Shown here: in pieces, positions 36,101-42,127 of the stretch | Numbering within the stretch: position 1 is the stretch's first letter | Layout of the letters: each line of letters begins with the position of its first letter | Source: Thermoplasmata archaeon | Lineage (GTDB): Archaea; Thermoplasmatota; Thermoplasmata; Halarchaeoplasmatales; Halarchaeoplasmataceae | Direction of reading: 5' to 3' | Assembly (NCBI GenBank): GCA_003555395.1 | Contig: PWHU01000165.1 | Location: 1 to 42,127 of the forward strand | Length of the DNA: 42,127 bases | Program-made: the position numbers and the translations under genes | Notes under the pieces: generated by a model | The model's input: only the letters and a program-made list of their open reading frames with translations | What the model was told of the DNA's origin: nothing | Databases searched by the model: none

Positions 36101-38703
36101 CTGTAAGATGCCGACTTTCCAAGATTACCGTCGATCTCGCCTGAAGGCATGTCATCTTCATCGATGTCCGTACTGAATGTCAATAATTTCGTTTCGATGA
36201 CGCCTTCGTTGTTGAATTTTATCGTATCATCCGGTAAAACCTCTACTTCGAAGCCGTAATCCCCTCCGAAGAAATCACCCAACTTGTTTATGCCGGAGGG
36301 CATCACGGATGAGACGTTGAAGAAACCTTCTTCATCGTCGTCAAGATCGAAATCGACCTCGAACTCTAGTTCCCATCCATGGTAATTTTCTCCTTCCCCC
36401 ACGTTATCTGCGGTCATATTGACCGTTTGATTCAAGAGAGGGTAGACAAACGTGAGAGTTTCTATCATCTCAACGTCCTTTTGAACGTCATCCTTCCATC
36501 CGTCGGAACTGAACGGCCTTTCATAAGCATCTCTGTGTTCATTATATAGTACGGGTTCGACCACGACCTCCGTATCATACAAAGCGTCGCTTACCATGTA
36601 AGTATGCTCCCAAAATGCAGTTTCCCCTTCCGTGTACTCTGGGTCAAGAGGATCCTCCATAGAATCTCCTATCTTAGATTCGTTCACGTATTCATTATGG
36701 GTGAAAAATGAAAAATTTACAGCCCGATACGGCAGGTTTTTGTTACCTTCGAATATGTAAGTGTTCTTCAAACCGACTTCGTCGTCTTCATAAGGATAAT
36801 CCGGTATGAATTTTTCTCTTATATTGAAGAAGACTTCGTTGGAATCTTCCTCCTCATACGTCGAGGTCAGACGATATTCGCCCAGCACCCACACACTCTG
36901 CAGGCATCTTCTTTTTCTTTCTCCGGCTTCTACCTCGAGCATCACGCTTTTGAGTCCGACGTCGTCATAGGTCCTGGTCACCTCTTGTTTTTCTTGGAAG
37001 GTCTTTTCTTTCTCCCATACCGCTCCTTCGGTCGCGTTGTGGTCGAAGTCCCATCTTAACTCGTAGCTATCCGGTCCTGTATCTTCTTCACCTTCAAAGG
37101 CGAAAAGCTCTTCGACTGCGTAGATGTTCGTTTTGTCACCTTCTCTCTTGGAATCGAAGTATCTAGCCCTAGTTCTCAAAACGGTGGAATTGTCTCCTAT
37201 CCCCTTCCTATTTACCGCCGCGACTTTGTAAAGGTAATTATCTGTTTCATTCTCGGCAGGTATCGGGTCCGTATATGAATAGGTGGAGGCGCTCAGATTC
37301 TCTTCCAACAGCTCGAATTCTTCTTGATCCTCGCTCCTCCTGTATATGTTATAGCCGTCGATACCGTCCTCTTCCATGTAAAGACCGTCGAAGACCGGTT
37401 CTTCCCAATTCAAGACGATGTTACCGTATTCAGAATAGGTGGTGAATGACATGGGCTTCAGAGGAGTTCGATTTCTCAAAAATATACGGGCGTAAAGTAG
37501 GTCGGAATTCGTATCGTCGTGATAGCTGATGTGTGCATCCGTCCCGTTTTCTCCCATCTCAAGAGAGGTGTAAGAGCCGACACGATTTTCGGTGTCTACC
37601 GCCTTCGAGGTCCAGTCATCGTTCTCTTTCCATGCCAACTTCAGGTTCTCTTCGTCCCACCTGTGGTAGCTTATGACCGGTTCTTCTTCCCCATCCAGAT
37701 CGATGGAAGTATAGACTCCGACGTAAGCCGTCTCTTCATCTACTGTCTCCGCGTCCCATCCACTGTTCTCTTTATACACGTACTTTAGACGGTAGTTTTC
37801 ATCGGTCCATTCGTAACACGAGATGTGGGGTTGATCATACCTGTCCAAAACCAATGAAGCGTGCTTCCCGGCCTGCTCACCGGCTGCATCGATGGAGTAA
37901 GTATTCCAGTTCCCTCCGCTCTTTTCTGAATACATCAAACAGGTATCGAACCAGTCGTAGTGAACTATGTGAGGAACGTTATCCGAATCCAAAGCTAAAG
38001 AGGTATGGAGTCCCATACCTTCACCTTCTCCTTCTTTAACTTCTTCGATTTCCCAGCCGTTTCCAGTTTTCGTCGCGTACATCAATCCACCGCTGCTTTC
38101 GTTGTGATAGCTGATATGGGGATCTTCCTCGTCATCTAAAACGAGTGAAGCGTACTTTCCAACTCCGTCCGTGTCCACTGTTTCTTCATCTTCGATATCC
38201 AGTGTATCGTCTGATATGGATACGTGGATATACTTCAATTCCTTTTCAGACGAATCGTGATATGCGATGTGGACGTTATCAGTTTCATCTTGACTCGCAA
38301 CTTCTAGAGAGGAATACTTTCCCACGTCGCCCTGGTCGTCGAGGGTCCACACGGTCCAGTTATCCGAAGCGTAGGGTAATCCGCCCATCGCCAGTTTGAG
38401 CGATCGGTCGCTCTCGGAGTAATAGCTTATGTATCGATTTTCGTCAGTAACGTTGATGGAGGAATGTTTTCCTACGTTACCGATATCGTCCACTCTTTCG
38501 AATATGATCCTTTCGTCGTCCATCTCTTCCTCTAACGGAGTTTTAAAAGTCGTGTCAGGATCGTCTTCCTTTTCCCCTTCCCTACGGTCGCTTTCCATAT
38601 CGAAGCCGTGTGCCGCGGCGGTGAAAAGAGAGATCAATATGATCATCACGACCGTGACGGAAGTGATCTTCTTCGTCGTTTTGTATGGCTTTTCTATGAT
38701 CAT
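30196..38703 (-). CDS. giant (2835 aa) modular surface protein: BNR-like repeats, FN3, LamG/ConA-like, PKD, Ig-like repeats, acidic stalk, C-terminal TM
   Basis: N-terminal signal TSVTVVMIILISLFTAAAHG; repeated GKYSSLxVxxxxxxHIAYHD; LamG-like FTLTSLVRFGEEEQGPFMQKEDSWAV; PKD-like WTWIFGEGEKRYGKNVNYTFNETGHHEVKL; five PEDGAENVSxSPTLSVEVEHxxxENMxVSFY modules; C-terminal TM LIPVLRIVLVVLLLISVAAALFMWYRD. Confidence 0.92.
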   Translation of the reverse strand: MIIEKPYKTTKKITSVTVVMIILISLFTAAAHGFDMESDRREGEKEDDPDTTFKTPLEEEMDDERIIFERVDDIGNVGKHSSINVTDENRYISYYSESDRSLKLAMGGLPYASDNWTVWTLDDQGDVGKYSSLEVASQDETDNVHIAYHDSSEKELKYIHVSISDDTLDIEDEETVDTDGVGKYASLVLDDEEDPHISYHNESSGGLMYATKTGNGWEIEEVKEGEGEGMGLHTSLALDSDNVPHIVHYDWFDTCLMYSEKSGGNWNTYSIDAAGEQAGKHASLVLDRYDQPHISCYEWTDENYRLKYVYKENSGWDAETVDEETAYVGVYTSIDLDGEEEPVISYHRWDEENLKLAWKENDDWTSKAVDTENRVGSYTSLEMGENGTDAHISYHDDTNSDLLYARIFLRNRTPLKPMSFTTYSEYGNIVLNWEEPVFDGLYMEEDGIDGYNIYRRSEDQEEFELLEENLSASTYSYTDPIPAENETDNYLYKVAAVNRKGIGDNSTVLRTRARYFDSKREGDKTNIYAVEELFAFEGEEDTGPDSYELRWDFDHNATEGAVWEKEKTFQEKQEVTRTYDDVGLKSVMLEVEAGERKRRCLQSVWVLGEYRLTSTYEEEDSNEVFFNIREKFIPDYPYEDDEVGLKNTYIFEGNKNLPYRAVNFSFFTHNEYVNESKIGDSMEDPLDPEYTEGETAFWEHTYMVSDALYDTEVVVEPVLYNEHRDAYERPFSSDGWKDDVQKDVEMIETLTFVYPLLNQTVNMTADNVGEGENYHGWELEFEVDFDLDDDEEGFFNVSSVMPSGINKLGDFFGGDYGFEVEVLPDDTIKFNNEGVIETKLLTFSTDIDEDDMPSGEIDGNLGKSASYSADYETEVSANIHILLIVDPFGREIGVEGYLEFDFGAELSIDIPLKSIGIADVGLTASVGAGIGIEFMIGGLYYQSGEGVTPEPPEQVPIEMRVEFGGGPYAQVLQGLARVEGNFICELTVGVEVPSRETDLTLAGRFEVVAEAAWGLWESTKSWELFSKEIYSNSADPELFVYPGGSEFEIFSTDRLYTRDYHMNGFETSGHDLSNEASQGVTRLADNVAPDSKPQIDFIDDDSGLAVWGDLTSSEEGARSELYTRVYEDGGWTETDLIDGLPKTAYNPELINWNNEELMMLYMGLDEEVNEETMGEDFFDNNFIAAKTWSPSSGWSETLLDYSFEGAPITGFDVSLNEEKLYIAYEACEADFDYFNASYAQNATVGLISAEMDTDGLVVTDVWETEERMPTVSTPAVEVIDDQIGLAYIKNVLYDNKTYEENCYNETVLVQVDGSVDSIDQMENHSIRETENTTSDIVLSRENNKMVVSWVENHSSIKRREVELESGWDMSDIETVFFGRTVSSLAFHENETGEFYTFQGGEKGVPMVIQSKADGWGYLRSISRDDRYLHAQLNSAFNVEDPRMIYVGEEEVIEGWHAARYTFNRMEKDRVEDESEHENTGELKGNYTIERHTQNKTREYGDHIQFRNGTGKMVVTSSPSLNVTEEDKDFTLTSLVRFGEEEQGPFMQKEDSWAVKYESDEIVIELWSDSEKETRGLETNDVELDEWFFIGVRYEQVENDLSYLNVTLMNKEENLTSEQFIDHTESFVLEGFEGPDSSPEPLILAGDHEDINMDDLRLVNRYLPDASMMKIYSTPFPDFDRKRDIGTQAVPPFVNFTFNGSQAGEPIEFKGQSPSSDLNWTWIFGEGEKRYGKNVNYTFNETGHHEVKLNAVHNRTGALAYHDETIHVIDAYPPDFDGVEYYEIEENNNNSVRLYWTHGEDVSEPIRYRIHHVKGEEEFDHSVWVNSTYDDSAVLKELDPDVEHRVKVTAENNLGLVENDTEVVEISFDEDDLPPDFDGVKNVYTSDHLDKTVNLEWDAAFDHSEPITYYVYHSRDENVSFEDPIEEVEEETRITISVSEIGEHYFAVRAEDAVGNMEKNEVVRSAVVKDTEPPTIDIIDPEDKAEVLSTVEVQWEGEDNNSGISHYEVKIDHQHWRVIDTDATRVNHTFRNLPDGRRRLTVKAVDGEGNHAKDFVTVEVTGSYVSPEVELIAPEDASENISTFPALSVDIHHPNELKSDVYFYGAPKDETITDEHLIGLVEDVESEETATTNWTDLEVDTAHEWYVVLEDGISTTSSEVWSFITSATGENNPPEIVEKYPEDGSTELGLNITLEVEVFDLDGHLMEVRFYSEDGEPIGAEQGIESGGTARTDWTDLSPDTTYGWSVEVYDGFDEVTSDTWYFETEESEDEIGPFEFYDPVPEDGAENVPISPTLEVKVEHPEGENMDVSLYGTSEFDDEFELIGTDEDVESGATASIEWTDLEENTEYHWFAAAHDGEKGSSSETWSFKTGEEEHGLKVLEFKVDPIYGEVPLDALIRVEVENPGVEQKETEMKIIDEEQNTIQSWIYTVEPKEMLEISEEHRFEEVGDHSILFEGEEEEVKVVDEAVLKPILLEVPEEVTKGSSVPIRSVVKNEGDSEQQVRLIVEDETILSETVPAGSDEYEFSSEHVFEEIGVKEIEVKDENDYTLLREKVEVRAVGPRTPEDPRPVDGAENVSSSPTLSVEVEHTNEENMGVSFYDETGDERNLIGDVEDVASGEKVEVDWYGLENSTTYRWSVVVDDGEMEISSGTWSFTTSATGENEAPDVPELVSPEDGATVTETDVTLTIEASDPDSDSLDVSFYEADNDEKIGEASEITSGSEAEIVWRDLSYNTTYEWYVVVDDGEHTTTSEVWSFTTADEDEMDDPDEMDDPDETDDPDEEDDPDEDDAGLIPVLRIVLVVLLLISVAAALFMWYRDQYASDQDSDTKEEEEEK
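30337..30421 (-). repeat. short tandem repeat (18-nt periodicity) encoding the acidic DEMDDPDE stalk
   Basis: tcgtcaggatcgtccatt-type units; protein DEMDDPDEMDDPDETDDPDEEDDPDEDDAG. Confidence 0.8.
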
Positions 38704-38785
38704 TTTAAATCAAGGGAGCAAAGGCAAAGTTTTACATAAATATTCGCATCGTAGATTTAATAAAGTAGCTATCCTCTTTTCAACC

Positions 38786-38974
38786 ATGATCTGTCTCATA
38801 CCGCTTGTAATTCTGGTGATCATCATCGTGATACTCGTCTTGTGCATACTCTGGAATCTGATAAAGCTCTTGGTCGTGGTGCTGCTACTTGCTGTTGTTC
38901 TAGGAGTTCTATGGTATTTCGGTGGTCTGGATGAGATGGTCCAAGTGATCACGGCGGTGCCGCTCCCACAATAA
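38786..38974 (+). CDS. small hydrophobic membrane protein (62 aa)
   Basis: MICLIPLVILVIIIVILVLCILWNLIKLLVVVLLLAVVLGVLWYFGGLDEMVQVITAVPLPQ, the 3' end of tracked ORF 38429..38974; the upstream part overlaps the giant gene antisense. Confidence 0.5.
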   Translation: MICLIPLVILVIIIVILVLCILWNLIKLLVVVLLLAVVLGVLWYFGGLDEMVQVITAVPLPQ

Positions 38975-39004
38975 ATATTTATAGGTTTTTACATATCGAC
39001 AACC

Positions 39005-39691
39005 ATGGATTCAAATAGCCAAGATCCTGAAGAAGAAGATCAAGTGTTCGATCTATTGATCGTAGACGACGAACTAGGGATGCTGAACTTTCTTGAAGAT
39101 ACACTCGAATCGGCTAAGAATTTCAAGTGCGAAGTTGAAACGGCCAGCGACGGAAAGAAGGGTCTGAAAAAAGTTCAAAAAGGTGATTACGATCTGGTCA
39201 TCTCAGATTACAAGATGCCTCTGATGAACGGTGTCGACTTCTTGAAAGGAGTGAAAGATGATTCTCCGGACACTTTGAGGTTCATGCTGACGGGACACGG
39301 TGATCTCAAAGTTGCCAAGCAGGCGATAAACGAAGCTGACATACATCAATATCTAGAAAAGCCGATAGATAAGGAAGAGCTGAGGTTTGCCGTGTACGAA
39401 GAACTCATGCGTAAAGACGAGAGAGACGAGGAGACAGTTACTGGTGTTACCAGCGTAAAGGAAGCCTTACAAACCGTCGAGGCTTTTCAGAGGGACATAA
39501 CCAAAACGGCGGGAGAGGGGTTAAACAAGGAAAAACTGGTATTCGAGTTCAACTCGGGTCCCGAGTTCAACAAGTTCTCCTTCGAACTCAGGAAGAAAGA
39601 GAACATACACATAGAAGACGTCCATGTCTTTGAAAACAAGTATATCATCAACGTCGGCGTATATCCAAAATCCTACGAGAAGATCCAATAG
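39005..39691 (+). CDS. response regulator receiver protein with uncharacterised C-terminal domain
   Basis: LLIVDDELGMLNFLEDTL, DLVISDYKMPLMNGVDFL, FMLTGHGD, YLEKPID: CheY-like receiver. Confidence 0.93.
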   Translation: MDSNSQDPEEEDQVFDLLIVDDELGMLNFLEDTLESAKNFKCEVETASDGKKGLKKVQKGDYDLVISDYKMPLMNGVDFLKGVKDDSPDTLRFMLTGHGDLKVAKQAINEADIHQYLEKPIDKEELRFAVYEELMRKDERDEETVTGVTSVKEALQTVEAFQRDITKTAGEGLNKEKLVFEFNSGPEFNKFSFELRKKENIHIEDVHVFENKYIINVGVYPKSYEKIQ

Positions 39692-39693
39692 AT

Positions 39694-42127
39694 ATGACCG
39701 TTAATATATTACTTGTAGATGACGACTATTCGTATCTGGAGCATTGCAAGGCCCTGCTTGAGAAGATAGACACCGAATTTAAATTAGAAACAGCTACTTC
39801 GGCAGAACAGGGCCTGGATCTTTTAAATCAAAAAGATTACGACGTCATCGTTTCGGATCACAGGATGCCCGATAAGGACGGGCTCTCCTTTTTGAGGGAT
39901 GTGAGGAAGAAAGGCGTCGACATACCTTTCATCATCTTCACAGTAGTTCCGAAAGATAAGATCGCCAGGGAAGCCTACGAGCTCGGAGCCGATAATTTTC
40001 TCGAAAAGGATGAAAATCTCAAAGAGCGTATAGAAACTCTATCCGGCGTGATCAGAAAAGAGGTCGACGATCACCGGACCAAAAAAAAATATGAAGACCT
40101 GATAAGCAGTTCTACGGATCTCATCGCCGAGATAGATGAAAACGGTATACTGCTGACTGCAAATCCCGTTCTCGTAGAAAAGTTAGATGTCGAAGAAAAC
40201 CACTCGCTGGATAAAGATATATTCGAGGTATTTCCAGAAGATGCCGCCGAAAAGTTGATTGGCGAGGGAAGAAAAACTCTCGAAAGCGGAGAGAAGAGGG
40301 AACTCGAACTCAAGATCCACAGCGATTGGTTCCACTCGCTTTTCGTTCCTGTAAGTGGAAATTCAGAAAAAAGATCGTTCCACGTGGTGATGAGAGACAT
40401 AACCCACAGCAAGGAGATAGAACATAAACTCCAGAGGCGCGAAGAGAAATATAGGGACTTGGTAGAAGGGTCCATCGTCGGCGTCTACATAATCCAGGAA
40501 GGCGTATTCAAATACGTCAATCCCCAGTTCTGCAGGATGTTGGGTTACGGGAGAGAAGAACTGTTGGACAAAAGTTATCTTGAAGTGGTGGGTTCGGAAG
40601 ACGAAGATTTTATCAAGAAGAGCGTAGAGAAGAGAGAGAAAGACGGTGGCCTATCTAGACACGTTTTCAAAGGTTCGACCAAGGAAGGCGAAGAAAAGTT
40701 CTTTGAAGCTCACTCTGTCAGCACGCATTACGAGGGTGAACCCGCGATACAAGGTACTTTACTCGACATATCTTCAAGAAAAGAGGCCCAAAGGAAGTTG
40801 AAAAAGAGCCAAGAAAGATTCAAGAATCTCTTCCAGCTCACTCCCGACCTGGTCTTCATGATCAACAGTGAGGGGCTCTTTGAGAACGTTAACGATACTT
40901 TCCTTGAAGTTACAGGTTACCACGAGGACGAGGTCATCGGAGAGAGATATGAAGACCTTTCTTTTTTCACCGGCGGGGCGGTTGAAGAGTTGAAGAAAAG
41001 ATTTCGATCTCAAGTAGATAGTAAGGATTGTCCATTTCCGATAACTATCCAGCCCAAGCAAGAGACAAAAAAATTTTTGGAGGTCAATATGGAAGCCCTG
41101 AGCGAAGAAGAAAATATCGTGGGATGGATATGTATAGCGAGAGACATCACTGAAAGGAAGAGATTGGAGGACCTGAGCAATGGGCTGTTGAAAAGCAGAG
41201 AGGTCGGCGTGATCGTGATCACTGACGGCACTATAGTCGAAGCTAATCCATATTTCGAAGAGATCAGTGGGTACTCAAGGGAAGAAGTTCAAGATATGGA
41301 CGTTTCCAAATTTATCCCTTCAGAGGAAAGAGAAGAGGTGAGCAGAAAGGCAAGGGAGATGCTGAGAGGGGAAAGGATGGAACCCTACGAGCACAGATTT
41401 TTGGATAAACGTAGCGAATCAGGGTGGGTCCTTGAACAGGTTTCGCCTATACACTACGAAGGGGGAAAAGCTACCCTGGCGACTTTCGTGGATATAACCG
41501 AAAAGAAAGAAGTCGAGAAAAGGCAGGATTTCTTACATTCGCTGCTCAGGCACGACATAATGAACAAAAATCAGGTGGTACAGGGTTACCTTCAGCTGAT
41601 GGAAGAGAAGGAATTGGATCCCGAAGTCGAAAAGTTCGTCGAGAAAGCACTGGACACCATAAAGGGAAGTACTGAACTTATAGAGAAGGTGAGGAAGCTC
41701 CGAGACCTTGATAGAGAACAGGAGACCAAGGAACAGAATCTAGATATACTTTTGAAGACCACCGTTGAAAAGGAGAGGATGGCCGCCGAAGAAAGCGGCA
41801 TCGAGATAGTTTACGAAGGAAGGGATACGCGAGTACAAGGCGGCGACCTTCTGAAGGAGCTTTTTTCCAACCTGATAGAGAACTCTATAAAACACTCAGA
41901 AGGAGAAAAGATACGTATCTCGGTGCAGGAGGACGAAAAATACGTTACGGTGAGCATAGAAGACGACGGTAAAGGTATATCGGATGAGGAAAAGGAAAGG
42001 ATATTCGAAAGAGGATACAAGGGAAAAGACTCTTCCGGATCCGGTTTGGGTATGCATCTTGTGGAGAAGATAGTAGAGAGTTATGGAGGAAAGATAAAAG
42101 TGGGAGATTCTGAGTTGGGCGGCGCGA
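39694..42127 (+). CDS. hybrid sensor kinase REC-PAS(x4)-HisKA-HATPase_c, truncated at window end
   Basis: Absent from the ORF track because it has no stop in the window. Starts MTVNILLVDDDYSYLEHCKALLEK; four PAS-like segments; H-box FLHSLLRHDIMNKNQVVQGYL; N-box LFSNLIENSIKHS; G-boxes IEDDGKGIS and SSGSGLGMHLV. Confidence 0.93.
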   Translation, partial: MTVNILLVDDDYSYLEHCKALLEKIDTEFKLETATSAEQGLDLLNQKDYDVIVSDHRMPDKDGLSFLRDVRKKGVDIPFIIFTVVPKDKIAREAYELGADNFLEKDENLKERIETLSGVIRKEVDDHRTKKKYEDLISSSTDLIAEIDENGILLTANPVLVEKLDVEENHSLDKDIFEVFPEDAAEKLIGEGRKTLESGEKRELELKIHSDWFHSLFVPVSGNSEKRSFHVVMRDITHSKEIEHKLQRREEKYRDLVEGSIVGVYIIQEGVFKYVNPQFCRMLGYGREELLDKSYLEVVGSEDEDFIKKSVEKREKDGGLSRHVFKGSTKEGEEKFFEAHSVSTHYEGEPAIQGTLLDISSRKEAQRKLKKSQERFKNLFQLTPDLVFMINSEGLFENVNDTFLEVTGYHEDEVIGERYEDLSFFTGGAVEELKKRFRSQVDSKDCPFPITIQPKQETKKFLEVNMEALSEEENIVGWICIARDITERKRLEDLSNGLLKSREVGVIVITDGTIVEANPYFEEISGYSREEVQDMDVSKFIPSEEREEVSRKAREMLRGERMEPYEHRFLDKRSESGWVLEQVSPIHYEGGKATLATFVDITEKKEVEKRQDFLHSLLRHDIMNKNQVVQGYLQLMEEKELDPEVEKFVEKALDTIKGSTELIEKVRKLRDLDREQETKEQNLDILLKTTVEKERMAAEESGIEIVYEGRDTRVQGGDLLKELFSNLIENSIKHSEGEKIRISVQEDEKYVTVSIEDDGKGISDEEKERIFERGYKGKDSSGSGLGMHLVEKIVESYGGKIKVGDSELGGA

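Noticed and set aside
38429-38785. N-terminal two-thirds of the 181-aa plus ORF before the small membrane protein
   Set aside because: Overlaps the 5' end of the giant protein antisense; a better start is the ATG at 38786.
1-42127. tRNA/rRNA genes, transposases, integrases, phage genes, defence systems
   Set aside because: Intergenic gaps are short and none showed tRNA-like arms by eye; no ORF carries recombinase, capsid or known defence motifs. A tRNAscan-SE/Infernal run would be decisive.

Overview
The window is archaeal: it carries RfcS, ribosomal protein L10e, aIF2-beta, a presenilin-type protease and many strong TATA-like elements. It is probably euryarchaeal/Thermoplasmatota-like, but the lineage was not tested. 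It is densely coded on both strands. Recognisable content: Lrp/AsnC regulators, GNAT, HAD, a PPP-family phosphatase, a fused formiminotransferase-cyclodeaminase (FTCD) with an inserted C2H2-like finger, RfcS, L10e, UspA, aIF2-beta fused to TRAM, presenilin-like protease, SAM methyltransferase, AMP-forming acetyl-CoA synthetase, a copper module (Lrp-TRASH regulator / YHS mini-protein / CopA), a reverse-order rubrerythrin, a 2001-aa membrane-anchored subtilase with cytoplasmic zinc ribbons, cold-shock protein, ADP-forming acyl-CoA synthetase alpha subunit, sugar nucleotidyltransferase, UDP-GlcNAc 2-epimerase, a DASS/SLC13 transporter, a 2835-aa giant surface protein, a response regulator, and a REC-PAS4-histidine kinase truncated by the window end. 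I found no convincing tRNA, rRNA, CRISPR array, transposase or prophage. The most interesting signals are: (1) an SD-occluding hairpin in front of the cold-shock gene; (2) a 13-codon uORF whose stop overlaps the start of the giant subtilase (ATGA); (3) paired operator-like repeats 31 bp apart between the TRASH regulator and the YHS-CopA genes; (4) a 14-bp perfect nested inverted repeat starting at the copA stop; (5) the zinc finger inserted in FTCD; (6) the subtilase with a zinc-ribbon cytoplasmic tail. No wholly new multi-gene system could be demonstrated from sequence alone.
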